From: Tanytarsus gracilentus
Taxonomy: Eukaryota; Arthropoda; Insecta; Diptera; Chironomidae
Direction: 5' to 3'
DNA length: 64,000 nucleotides
NCBI GenBank assembly: GCA_038502055.1
Contig: JAXRKN010000038.1
Span: 1,240,001 to 1,304,000 of the forward strand
The notes beneath the pieces are model-generated. The model was given only the letters and a program-made list of their open reading frames with translations, had not been told where the DNA came from and ran no database searches. The position numbers were made by a program, and so were the translations under genes. Of this stretch, positions 42,701 to 50,100 are shown piece after piece. The number at the start of each line of letters is the position of its first letter. Position 1 is the stretch's first letter.

Positions 42701-45700
42701 ATCGTTCAGCGGACAAGGATGAAAAAATTAAAGTGAGATGTATGCACGAGGTGTTGATAAAAAACAACAAAACTAAGTTGCATTTCCTCGGGGCTCATGC
42801 TTTACATTTGAATGCCTTCCGCAAACAATTCCGTTTCATTTCATTTTTCGTTCTCATTCATCATCCGAAAAATGTTTTATTTATTTATGTTTTCCTTTTT
42901 GTCTATTTTTGCTCGTTCATAATCATGATAGCACTTAGATTTAATAGAGTTTTGTATCTGTTGCGCACTCAAACCTCGACAACAAGAAGAAAGAATGCAG
43001 AAAGTAACTCTCGAGTGATTGTCAACTGATAACATGGAAAAAGAGTGAAAGAATAAATTAATGTGGCTCGTAAAAGCGAGTCAGTTATGAGAATAATAAT
43101 AAGAAGGATTTTCAATGGGGTTGACTCGATAGTTTGATGTCTTGACTCTGGAAACTTTTTTATGATCTTCATTTTCTCGTAGCAATTTCCTTGAATAAAT
43201 TTTCCTTTATCATGTTCGTTAAGATTAAAATTTTCATTGAAAATATTTGAGTGAGTGGCGACGGTTTTTATGATTTTCAATTTTTTTCAAGATTTTTAAT
43301 GAATTTTAATAAAAAGAAAATTTAATGAAAAAAATGTACGAAATTTTTTATGTGTTATTTCAGAAGAAGAAAAAAATTCAATTCTTTTGAGATTTTTTTG
43401 TTCGTAATTTACTGCATCAACACTAAAATTTTTGCCAAGGGGATTTCCAACTTTTTCATCTTCCGCACTGACGAGTTTCCTCAAAGTGTTCACTGAAAAC
43501 GCTAAGATGTGAAACTCACATCTGATGTGCTTATTTATTTTTCCTCACCATCACCGGCATTTTAATTTTCATGTTATCATCTCTTTTTTTCTTTAATCTA
43601 ACTTTTTCTCGTGTAAGAACATTAAAGCGAGGAAAAACAGCAGGAAAGAAAAAGAAACAAGCACTTTGTTCCCATACTTGAGTGAACACTTAAGTGTGAG
43701 CATAAAACTCTTTTTGTATGAATTTAGCTTTTTCCATTGAGTGACATGGCTTTCAAAGTCATAATAAAATATAATTGTATTAATCCGAGACTGCATGGGA
43801 AAGCGAACGAGAAATAGGAAGAGAGCTTAATTTGCTAAATGGGACACTCGAGGAGCATTTGATGTAAACAGAAGTGCACTCCACTCTTCGTCATGCTGAA
43901 CGGTTATTAAAATCACTTTCATTGAAAGCTCTGCCAATGTGATTACCGGAGGATAAATTTAATGAGAGGCGGATGTATGGTGAAAATTTTAATTAATTTT
44001 CTAATCGTCCTCGGGGGTGAATTTAGCATTTTTTATTTTGCTATGGGTGTTGTGTTTTTTCACAACCAAGGGTGTTTTTTATTTATGCATAATTTTCCAT
44101 GAAAGCGGTATAAAAATAATAAATTTGCAAGTTAAAATTAGAATATTTTCTTAAAATCCTTGACTTTTAAAAAGCTCTCTTCAGATATCTCATTTAGTTT
44201 TACCCACTATCAAAATTATATTTAACTTCACAACATTCACTCGTTTGATCTCAATTCTCATCTCTCGCACACTTTATTTGCTTATTCATGATGAACATAG
44301 TAATTATGTAAACATATCCAACCCTCCTCCGCTTCATTTACTCCCATGCTATCACCTCGAGCTAAACACAGCTTTTCTCTCTCACAAGTCTTAACGAATA
44401 TATATAAACTCAACTTGTCATTTCACACTTTTTGCTCTTTTACATAACGTTGTGCTTTCACAATATTCCATCTTCAATGAGTGAACAGATGTTTCACAAA
44501 TGAAGTTCTTATTTTTTGCTTTGTATATGCACACGCGTATATGTATACACATGTTCAAGGAATGTTTAGGTCACAATTCGACGTGTAGAGATGAATGTCG
44601 ATACAAATAACTAGCATGTATTAAAAAAAATAATCGTTATAATTAACTTCTTCAAATGTGTTCGATATTTTTCAATTTTTTTACGGAAGAAAATCTATTT
44701 ATTTTTCTTTCTCTTAATGCGTCATTATTAACTTTGACAGCTGCTTACACTAAATACTTTGATCTGATACATTTTCTAAATTTCAGGGTCTGACACTAAA
44801 TTCAAGTCTTACATAAAAGTGTTTAAAAAAAATTCTAGTTTTCTATCCTTGAAAGACTAAAAAATATCGAGTTCTTCAACCACTATAGATAGATACAGAA
44901 AAGATTTCAGTAACTGCATATGTTCTATCGAATAAGTCGAAATTCAAAGGATAAAAAGCTCTCAGTAAAATCTCAAATAAAGAAGAGAGGAAAATACTTT
45001 TAAACGAGGATTATTCGAGATTCAGGAAAATTGATGTTCAGGAAATCCGAATCCTTACTCTTGAAGTCGTGCAAGAGCTTTTGAGAAATAAAATATTTCA
45101 AATAACAATAAAAGGAAGGTTGAAATATTGTGTGAACTTCATTTTGATAAATTTACATTTCAGACTGAAAAATGTGTGAACACAAAAAAAATGAAAACAA
45201 TAAAATTATTTTAAGAACTTGTTTTTGGCCGAGCTAAAATAAATTTATTTAGTTTTTTTTTCTAAAATCTCGTTCATTTGTGTGCGAAACTGTGTTTTGG
45301 TAAAACACCCCAAAGAGCAATAAAACTCAACCAAAAACACATCCCTTAGTTTATTTTGCCTGATACTTTATTTTATTTGTTTTTCTGACTCATGAATGAA
45401 TGCGAAAACCCAATTTCTCAAAAAGAAAACGTACGATTGCATGCCTCAACTTGATTTTTCTTCAGGAACTCGAAATGAAGAGAGTTTGTGATCTAAAAAT
45501 AAATCTCACGTGGTTGACCGAGAAAAAAAAATTAAAAAATTTGGAGATCTAAAATTAGCGAAGATTGAAGATAAAAAAATACAAAACATTAAGCTTCCTC
45601 AGTCTGTAGTATAAATTCCAAAAATATATATCATGAGAAATTTGAGAGCACGTAAACAAAAAAAATCTTTTTTATCTTTAAACTCGATTTGTTTTGAGCT

Positions 45701-47141
45701 CCCTGTCGACGAATAGTTAATGAGTATAAATGAATTGTGTGACACCCGATGTCAAACGAACATAATAGAGAACATGATTTACAGCGTAAATTTGCGTGCG
45801 TTCAAATCCCTCCGCGTAGTTCTCAACGCTTTATTTTTTTTGCGCGATATTTGCATTGAACCGAGTGAAATTTATTGCATTTGCTGCTGTTTTAAAAATT
45901 GTCAGTGGTGTAATACTCGTTAACATCAATCGAAATAGATAAAAATCATGATTAAAAACGCCAGAATGCTGCTCCCCTCGAATGCTACAAATTTTACTGA
46001 AAGGATTTAATCAAATTGTTCTATATGCGAGCGCTGAGTATCCTTGACGATGACTTTTTACATCCGTAGCAAATTTTATTGGTGCTCAACAGATGATGCA
46101 GTGATTTTAAAACGAAAAATATATTCTTTTTGCATTTACTTTGTACTGAAAAAGAAAGTTTAATCTTTAATGTAATTTATTCATGTTCCAGCAACATCGA
46201 ATACAACAATTTAATTTCTTTTCTATATGTACAAAGCGAAAGTTGAATAGAAAGCAAAGAAATTTTACAAAAAGACCTTCACAAAATTTCTCATGTGGGT
46301 ATTTCACAGAATTTATTTTATACAATTTTCTCCTATGGCATTGAGCTACACAGCAGAAAGAAGAAAACGCAGAAGCCACAAGAAAGAATTTCTCATCAAT
46401 ATAAATGCCGTGTGTGTGATTCAAAATGAAAATTCTTTTCCCAATGTGAAATTTGATCATTTTATCGAATGAAAAAGCTCCAATGCAGGATTTCAGTCGA
46501 TTATCGTATTACGCATGGATAAAGAGAGAGATAAAGCGAATTTGATTTCAGAGTTCTGATTCCACGCTCATGTGAAATTTGATTAGATTTTGTGCTTTTT
46601 ACACTCGATTAAAAGTTTTGTGTTAATTTGTCGATTTCGCGTTAATAAATTGAAATTGCAATTTAATTTTAATTTTACCTAATTAAAAATTTTTAATAAA
46701 GAACAAATCTCACATTGTAATGCATTGTACATATCTCGGCAAAAACTTTATCTTTTCCTTCCAGCATTCCGACGATATTAAAAAAGTACTTCATTCAAGC
46801 ATTTCACTTGAGAGAGCAAAAAGTTATCATCAACAGTTTCCTTCATCCTTTTCATTTTACGCGCCGCTTACAGCATGACAATAAAAGTTGAATGTGAGAT
46901 GGAAAAAAGTTACTTACATATTAAGAGTTCTCTCGTTGGATCCAGTTTGACTCTGAGGAGGATTGTCATGACGACGATCCTTATGTGAAACAATACCCAT
47001 TAATTTCATCCAAGGATTGTTCTCTCGGTTCCCATGGCCACCCATGGAACCGCCTTATTTAGCAAAGAAAAGTTAAAGAGATAGTAAAAGACATGAAAAT
47101 GGTCATTTGATATTAATCAACTTACCTTGCCACATAGTCAT
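496..47141 (-). CDS. Sh: Shaker voltage-gated K+ channel, whole gene (alternative first exons to stop)
   Basis: This is the overall span from the farthest confidently recognised start exon (MTMWQ) to the TGA at 496-498; the exons are listed separately. The product is a Kv1 alpha subunit that assembles as tetramers through its T1 domain and carries transient A-type K+ current in nerve and muscle membranes. Joined exons give, in order: variable N-terminus, T1, S1 to S4 with the Arg/Lys ladder, S5, pore loop with TTVGYGDM, S6 with PVPVIVSNF, and a PDZ-binding end ETDV. All inferred junctions use GT...AG and keep phase, except in cassette A. Introns are short in the core (about 50-400 nt) and very long between the alternative first exons, as in the Drosophila gene. 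Identification rests on my recognition of Drosophila Shaker, not on a database search. Confidence 0.95.
792..982 (-). CDS. Sh: Shaker S6 exon (inner pore helix and proximal C-terminus)
   Basis: The exon starts after AAACACAG with a single A that completes a codon, then reads [38 protein letters not shown] and [10 protein letters not shown]..., ending PYLPGTLG with donor GTACTC. It holds the S6 gate, including the PVP bend that forms the intracellular activation gate of Kv1 channels. Because it needs two bases from the upstream exon, it fits the 26-nt filter exon of cassette B (AG|A gives Arg) but not the cassette A filter exons as read. Only one S6 exon is visible, whereas Drosophila has alternative S6/3' ends. 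Confidence 0.95.
1854..1866 (-). CDS. Sh: Cassette A filter micro-exon 2 (13 nt, encodes ..G-Y-G-D-M)
   Basis: After TTTTTCTCTTTCTAG the gene strand reads T TAT GGT GAT ATG, followed by GTGGGA, the same six bases that follow both 104-nt pore exons. Joined to the 11-nt piece at 1939-1949 it restores TTVGYGDM exactly, which is very unlikely by chance next to a good polypyrimidine acceptor. It ends in phase 0, while the S6 exon at 982 needs two leading bases, so the mature frame is unexplained. It may be spliced to an unseen exon, be an unused relic, or contain a sequence error. Confidence 0.55.
1939..1949 (-). CDS. Sh: Cassette A filter micro-exon 1 (11 nt, encodes T-T-V-G..)
   Basis: The gene strand reads ATATACAG then ACG ACA GTG GG, followed by GTATGGGC as donor. 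It directly continues the ...VVTM end of cassette A (2111) and joins the 13-nt exon across a 72-nt intron. If the donor is skipped the frame reads TTVGYGQN and reaches a stop soon after. The acceptor has a poor polypyrimidine tract, so use in vivo is uncertain. Confidence 0.5.
2111..2214 (-). CDS. Sh: Shaker pore cassette A: S5 end, turret and pore helix (104 nt)
   Basis: The exon begins after TTGCTTCCAG with GC, completing the Gly of LFIG, and reads [29 protein letters not shown] and AVVTM; donor GTGGGA. It has the same length and phase at both ends as cassette B (3278-3381), so the two are interchangeable at their upstream junction. The turret SESSFF is closer to Drosophila (SENSFF, from memory) than that of cassette B. 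This would make A the expected ancestral form, yet its downstream filter pieces do not fit the S6 exon in phase. About 1.1 kb of intron separates it from S6. Confidence 0.85.
3157..3182 (-). CDS. Sh: Cassette B selectivity-filter micro-exon (26 nt)
   Basis: After CCAATTTTAG the gene strand reads ACA ACT GTC GGT TAC GGG GAC ATG AG, followed by donor [14 protein letters not shown] plus two bases. The K+ signature is intact. With the A that opens the S6 exon the split codon is AGA, so the residue after GYGDM is Arg where Drosophila Shaker has Thr449. The intron between this exon and cassette B is 95 nt with a T-rich tract. It is too short for ordinary gene finders, which would probably skip it. 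Confidence 0.88.
3278..3381 (-). CDS. Sh: Shaker pore cassette B: S5 end, turret and pore helix (104 nt)
   Basis: The exon begins after TAAAG with GT, completing Gly, and reads [29 protein letters not shown] and AVVTM; donor GTGGGA. It is paralogous to the exon at 2111-2214: the protein differs only in the turret (TEMSFF against SESSFF), while many silent sites differ, so the duplication is old and the protein is under constraint. It lies nearest the S5 exon, 314 nt downstream. Together with the 26-nt filter exon it gives a complete in-frame pore leading into S6. Confidence 0.9.
3696..3867 (-). CDS. Sh: Shaker S4 voltage sensor, S4-S5 linker and most of S5
   Basis: The exon reads [58 protein letters not shown]. 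Arg/Lys at every third position ([19 protein letters not shown]) is the intact S4 gating-charge ladder. It ends one base into the Gly codon at donor GTGAGT, which allows joining to either pore cassette. The acceptor is TTTTCTCTTTTAG. Confidence 0.97.
3929..4082 (-). CDS. Sh: Shaker S2-S3 linker, S3 and S3-S4 linker
   Basis: The exon completes an Arg codon (AG|G) and reads [51 protein letters not shown] before donor GTAATT. S3 contains the conserved Asp of [12 protein letters not shown]. The acidic linker EEED, where Drosophila keeps its extracellular S3-S4 loop, is preserved. Confidence 0.97.
4136..4257 (-). CDS. Sh: Shaker S1-S2 loop and S2
   Basis: The exon reads [20 protein letters not shown] and then [20 protein letters not shown], ending two bases into an Arg codon. 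The two sequons NTT and NGT in the extracellular S1-S2 loop match the two N-glycosylation sites known in Drosophila Shaker. S2 contains the conserved Glu of FLIET and the FTFE block. Confidence 0.97.
4310..4505 (-). CDS. Sh: Shaker T1-S1 linker and S1
   Basis: The exon opens after TTTTTACAG with A GAG GAT, completing Arg, and reads [65 protein letters not shown]; donor GTAAAA. It carries the acidic linker and the whole S1 helix. Confidence 0.97.
4630..4726 (-). CDS. Sh: Shaker T1 domain, third exon
   Basis: The exon reads [20 protein letters not shown] and [12 protein letters not shown], the C-terminal part of the T1 tetramerisation (BTB-like) domain. It is 97 nt, starting and ending inside codons (G|GC and AG|A), flanked by acceptor GATGAAAG and donor GTAAAT. 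Confidence 0.96.
4881..5049 (-). CDS. Sh: Shaker T1 domain, second exon
   Basis: The exon reads [57 protein letters not shown] between TTACAG and donor GTAAGT. This is the core of the T1 domain that restricts co-assembly to Kv1-type subunits. Confidence 0.97.
5436..5559 (-). CDS. Sh: Shaker first shared exon (common N-terminal segment and T1 start)
   Basis: The exon begins after TTCATTTTAG with one G that closes a codon, then reads [41 protein letters not shown]; donor GTGAGT. In Drosophila, [16 protein letters not shown] is the point where all alternative N-termini join. The phase here (two bases supplied by the upstream exon) is the test I used to accept or reject candidate first exons: AT|G, CC|G, GG|G, AA|G and AG|G all give sense codons. 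Confidence 0.97.
5560..8883. other. Shaker intron, non-coding
   Basis: This is AT-rich sequence between the 9.0-kb exon and the core. It contains one perfect CRE palindrome (5971-5978) and short CT runs near 6580 and 7410. I see no conserved coding stretch here. Confidence 0.7.
5971..5978. promoter_or_regulatory. CRE palindrome TGACGTCA
   Basis: Perfect 8-bp cAMP-response element in the first long Shaker intron. It is one of seven in the window; at this base composition about 0.5 would be expected. Confidence 0.45.
8884..9047 (-). CDS. Sh: Alternative 5' exon of Shaker, phase 0, without a start codon
   Basis: The exon is a GC-richer island with acceptor AGTGGCTAG and donor CAG|GTGTGTGTG. 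It is open for 54 codons: [54 protein letters not shown], then AG, which with the core G gives Arg followed by SLPKLSS. There is no in-frame ATG and the upstream codon is TAG, so it needs a start exon ending at a codon boundary. One frame at 37564-37626 would serve. I do not recognise this segment from Drosophila; assignment to Shaker rests on strand, phase, composition and position. Confidence 0.6.
9048..17462. other. Shaker intron, non-coding
   Basis: AT-rich intronic sequence with long T tracts near 13260-13385 and an (AC)n run at 14665-14687. No coding or RNA gene is apparent. Confidence 0.65.
14665..14687. repeat. (CA)n microsatellite
   Basis: Uninterrupted alternating CA dinucleotides within a Shaker intron; a length-polymorphic site is likely. 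Confidence 0.8.
17463..17596 (-). CDS. Sh: Shaker B-type first exon with the inactivation ball
   Basis: ATG at 17596 opens [44 protein letters not shown] plus CC, ending at donor GTAAGAG. The first eleven residues equal the Drosophila ShB N-type inactivation peptide, which plugs the open pore from the cytoplasm. A hydrophobic tip followed by a basic stretch (RRRDR) is retained, and a Gln-rich chain follows. CC with the core G gives Pro, then SLPKLSS. The chain is shorter than the roughly 60 residues in Drosophila, which by the ball-and-chain model would favour faster inactivation (inference). Confidence 0.95.
17597..20660. other. Upstream region of the ShB-type exon, non-coding
   Basis: This stretch presumably holds the 5'UTR and promoter of the ball exon. 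It contains a CRE at 18299-18306 within a GC-richer patch (about 18050-18310). No TATA box or initiator can be chosen with confidence, and no other gene is seen. Confidence 0.5.
18299..18306. promoter_or_regulatory. CRE palindrome TGACGTCA upstream of the ShB-type exon
   Basis: Perfect CRE about 0.7 kb upstream of the ATG of the ball exon, in a locally GC-rich segment. This is the best placed of the seven CREs for a promoter role. Confidence 0.5.
22249..22274 (-). CDS. Sh: Shaker D-type first exon MQMILVAGG, downstream copy
   Basis: The gene strand reads ATG CAG ATG ATC TTA GTG GCA GGC GG, then donor GTGAGTGT. This gives MQMILVAGG followed by SLPKLSS, the same nine-residue N-terminus I know from one Drosophila Shaker isoform. 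The exon has only 26 coding bases and would be missed by ORF-based annotation. It lies in copy 1 of the tandem duplication; the 25.6-kb copy has identical coding bases and donor. Confidence 0.92.
22377..22403 (-). promoter_or_regulatory. Candidate core promoter (TATA-like plus initiator) of the MQMILVAGG exon, copy 1
   Basis: On the gene strand TATAAAAAAA (ending at 22403) precedes an arthropod-type initiator TCAGT (22377-22381) by about 24 nt, some 105 nt upstream of the ATG. The spacing is slightly short for a TATA/Inr pair. The motif recurs in copy 2 with one A fewer. Confidence 0.3.
24038..27381. repeat. Tandem duplication, copy 2 (3344 bp)
   Basis: Direct repeat of 20661-24037, ending where TATTTTCTCT is followed by TCATAT instead of GTCAAT. 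Little or no microhomology is visible at the junction. The 33-bp length difference is fully explained by the two indels plus homopolymer changes. Confidence 0.95.
25594..25619 (-). CDS. Sh: Shaker D-type first exon MQMILVAGG, upstream copy
   Basis: Sequence and donor are identical to the exon at 22249-22274. Upstream sequence is nearly identical, so both copies should be transcribed if the promoter lies within the 3.4-kb unit. Transcripts from this copy would splice over the other one and give the same protein, so the effect would be on dosage or tissue pattern rather than on protein sequence. Confidence 0.9.
28055..28062. promoter_or_regulatory. CRE palindrome TGACGTCA
   Basis: Perfect CRE about 2.4 kb upstream of the outer MQMILVAGG exon. 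Confidence 0.4.
32016..32035 (-). CDS. Weak candidate micro first exon (M-F-A-S-G-H-R) of Shaker
   Basis: ATG TTT GCG AGT GGT CAC AG is followed by GTCAGT, a tolerated but non-optimal donor. The phase fits the shared exon (AG|G gives Arg). No homology supports it, and a 20-nt frame with the right phase can arise by chance. Confidence 0.2.
32974..33617 (-). CDS. Sh: Alternative long N-terminal exon of Shaker (215 residues, low complexity)
   Basis: ATG at 33617 opens [20 protein letters not shown]; the exon then carries Asn-rich runs ([18 protein letters not shown]), Ser/Thr-rich tracts and a Lys/Gly-rich end ([25 protein letters not shown]), ending TLDTKAE plus AA at donor GTGAGT. AA with the core G gives Lys before SLPKLSS, so the phase fits exactly. 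The whole 644-nt exon is open on the gene strand and higher in GC than its flanks. It lacks a hydrophobic tip like the ShB ball, so fast N-type inactivation is not predicted. A separate small gene is possible but less likely given the donor and phase. Confidence 0.75.
33618..37563. other. Upstream region of the long N-terminal exon and intron, non-coding
   Basis: Probable 5'UTR and promoter of the 33.6-kb exon (a GC-richer segment at about 34090-34280), then AT-rich intron with a CRE at 35903-35910. No further gene is seen. Confidence 0.45.
35903..35910. promoter_or_regulatory. CRE palindrome TGACGTCA
   Basis: Perfect CRE about 2.3 kb upstream of the long N-terminal exon. Confidence 0.4.
37564..37626 (-). 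CDS. Sh: Candidate Shaker first exon readable in two frames
   Basis: A GC-richer island ends at donor AAG|GTAATA. From ATG 37626 it reads [18 protein letters not shown]... (21 codons) and stops at a codon boundary, which would fit the ATG-less phase-0 exon at 9047. From ATG 37610 it reads [15 protein letters not shown] plus AG, which fits the shared exon directly (AG|G gives Arg). The second reading faintly resembles the short MA-initiated N-terminus of one Drosophila isoform as I recall it. Either or both may be used. Confidence 0.5.
39358..39384. repeat. (CT)n microsatellite
   Basis: Thirteen or more uninterrupted CT units. Shorter CT/GA runs occur throughout the locus and may bind GAGA-type factors. 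Confidence 0.85.
40019..40026. promoter_or_regulatory. CRE palindrome TGACGTCA
   Basis: Perfect CRE about 2.4 kb upstream of the two-frame candidate exon at 37.6 kb. Confidence 0.4.
46918..47053 (-). CDS. Sh: Shaker alternative N-terminus, second exon of the MTMWQ form
   Basis: The exon starts after CTAAATAAG with GC, completing Gly, and reads [44 protein letters not shown] plus AT; donor GTAAGTA. AT with the core G gives Met before SLPKLSS. The sequence closely follows a Drosophila Shaker isoform beginning MTMWQSGGMGGHG, which I recognise from memory. The stretch is basic and polar with no hydrophobic ball tip. Confidence 0.88.
47126..47141 (-). CDS. Sh: Shaker alternative start exon MTMWQ (16 nt)
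   Basis: ATG ACT ATG TGG CAA G, then donor GTAAG. The final G joins GC of the exon at 47053 to give [13 protein letters not shown] across a 72-nt intron. The matching phase and the resemblance to the Drosophila isoform make this 16-nt coding exon convincing despite its size. Confidence 0.87.
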
Positions 47142-50100
47142 GATGGAGGCTTGTTATGGCTTTCCTCACACTGATGGCTAAACTCGATAATATCCGAGTA
47201 TATAAAGCTTTTTCGCTTTGTTCCAATATACTTTATATGTGCTGAGTATTAAAACAGCTTTTATTGACTCTCGACGGTGGAGATAAAAACGCTGCTTCTC
47301 TTTTATAGATTTCTTATCTTACTCACGAAAAGCTTTAATTCAATTAATTTCCATTCATGTAGAAATTTTCCTTCTCTCTGCATATCAAAGTGGGGAGTGA
47401 ATATATTACTCAGCAACTTTCCTTCTCTCTTCTTATTCTTATTCTTAAATATTTAAACGCAGAGAATTTTTTTGTCGTTTTTTTTCACGAGGAGGGAAAA
47501 AATTATTTGATTCTTCTATCTAATAAATTATGCTTAATTAGCATCTTCTTTTATTTTCACTTTGTCCTTTTTCCTCTCTTTCAAAGATGATTAAAATTTA
47601 TTTTGCTTTTGGTGAGCAAAATGAAAAACTTTTACATGAAGCACTACTTCGCATCATCTTCATGGACTCAATTCAATTATAATTCATCGTTTTAAACGAT
47701 TCCACATTATATCATTTTACAAATTGAGCTGTGGTTACGAAATTACTTGAAGCTTAAATATTTATTCAAAATTGATAATTCTTTCACGTTATGGAATTTT
47801 ATTTTGAAACTTTAGGTTACATATTTTTTCACATATATGTGATATTGAATTTTATTTTATTCCTCACAACCGCGGGTTTTTGCAATCTAATCTAGATTAT
47901 TACTTTTCGCTTTTTTCACACATTCATTTAACACTTGATCGGATAAAAAATGAAATATTTTTCATTCAATATAAGCATGAGATGTGTAATCAAATGGTTT
48001 TTGCTGGCTTATGTTTTTTCCTCATTCTTTTCTTCCTAGCAATGACGAAGAATCTAATCTGCAAATATAATAAAGAAAAGATTATCGGTTAAAATTTTGA
48101 TTGAGGTATTTTTTATTCAAAATTTTTGTAAATATATTTTGTATGTAAAAACTGTAGTAAATAAAGAGTAAAGAAAACTTTTATTAAATAAGAAAATTTT
48201 ATTCAATTTTCCATCCTCATTTTGATAAATAACAAAATTCAATTTGCAGTCTCATCAATTTCATTCACACTGGTTAAAAATTTTATTATAAATCGTATCA
48301 AAAAAGAAATATATAGGAACTGTGCATGACAATAGCTTTTTCAGCTTTTCATTTTCAAACAATAGCGTTAAAAAATTACCAAATCATTTTTTGCATGAAC
48401 TATACACGATGAGCGAGGCAAAAGTTTTTTTCATTTTTATTCGATCAAGCAGAAAAAAATTATTACCATTAGGGTATGAAAAAAACATGAGAGATCATAA
48501 TTTAATTTTCACACATATATTGCAGAAATTATGGCATAAAAATGTCATTTGAGTATGAATTTATTATTATGAAATAATAGAGATGATAATTAGTGTAGAC
48601 TTATAAACAATTAAAAGAATTAATTGAGTTTTTTAATTAGTTCACATGAGGTAATTATTGAAACAGTCGATTTCACAATTTACAAAACGGGATTCTAAAG
48701 AAAAACAATCTTTATATATATTTCAACTTTCTAGATTTGTTTCGAAAAAAGTTGAATCTCATAATGAAAACCATAGCACCAAACTCTGGCCAAAGAGTGT
48801 CAGAAATACTTCCCACATAGTGATACGCCACACAGCCCACATGAACTCGGTTCGTTATGGATTCAGAGAGAGAGAAACAATTTTTTGATTAATAACTTGG
48901 AGGCAAAAATAAATTATGATCGACGAAATGCATGGAAGTTTTTACTTCAATAAAATTGAAGTCGATGCAAGTCGTCAAGCGTAAAGGAAAGAAAAATCGT
49001 CCGCAAACATTTTCTCAACCACAAAGATATTAATCAAGTTAAATAAGTGGAGAGAGAGAAAATTACATAAATTGGAAACAAGCCAAGATAGAGTGTAAAT
49101 TTTGCACACACAATATTCCGAATGGCTTGCGTTTAAACTCGTGCGAGAAGAGTTAAATTTAATTTTATCAAAATAATTTATTAGAGAACATCCCAACGTT
49201 ATCATGAAAACACCAAAAAAAATGCAAAATAGGTTGATCAAAGGAAAGACTTTAAAAATTACTCGTCAACGCGACAGTCATGTTTTTGCGGTGTGCTCTT
49301 AAATTGGAAATTAATTCTGATTGATGTTGACTACAGCTACAGCAAAAAAAACTTGTATTTTCCTGTAAATTCCTAAACTCTTAAAACTTCCCATCTGTAT
49401 TGCACTCAAAAAAGTAAGTGAGCAGGAAAGAAATTGAAATTGGGACGTGTATTAATTGTTTGCAATAATTCACTGAATAATTAACACGTTGGAAATCAGC
49501 CGGATTTCAATTTCCGCTTTACTTACAATTTCTTTTTCACTTAATCTGAAAGATGACAAATTCAACATCTCTCTTTTCTTCGACTATTGACCTTGTCTCT
49601 ACTCACAGCATGATCTACAGGTTATAATAAACTTTAGCAGCGTGACAGCCAACACTTTTTGACACGCAGAGCTGTGACGTCATTATTTTGACGACTATCA
49701 CACTAAAAAAGTTTTCTCGGTGATGAAATCGAATCTGGGTTTTTCTTTGCTCAACAAATGATGATTTTATTGCATGAATTTTTCATCTAAATATTTTTAT
49801 TGATGTGTCATCCCACGCAAAATGAGTATCTATAAATTTCTCCCCTTAATGCCAACGATGATACAAATGTTTTGACATTCTTTCAATGGGAAATCTTCTT
49901 AGTGCTCTAATTGCATGTCAAAATGTTTGTCATGTGATGAGAGAATATTGATAGTACATTAAGATGGTTGTTTGAGTTGAATTATGTGGAACTGTGTGGC
50001 TCGGAAATGAGTTTAGTCGAACAGCTCTTCATAGATTTTCAATGCAATTTTCTTTTTTTAAAAGTTCATGAGTTCCTTGAAATTTCAACTTGATTTAATA

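Larger units (their letters stand above)
37627..46917. other. Shaker intron, non-coding
   Basis: AT-rich intron with a (CT)n run at 39358-39384 and a CRE at 40019-40026. Two good donor-like sites on the gene strand (GTAAGT near 42399 and 42338) have no associated open frame and might end non-coding first exons. Nothing else is recognised. Confidence 0.5.

Noticed and set aside
45780..45840. tRNA B-box-like GTTCAAATCCC
   Set aside because: The flanking bases do not pair as a T stem and no A box or acceptor stem is found at the right distance.
48810..48860. Possible micro-exon with ATG TGG GCT GTG TGG
   Set aside because: The nearest GT leaves phase 0 with a poor donor, and no partner exon or homology supports it.
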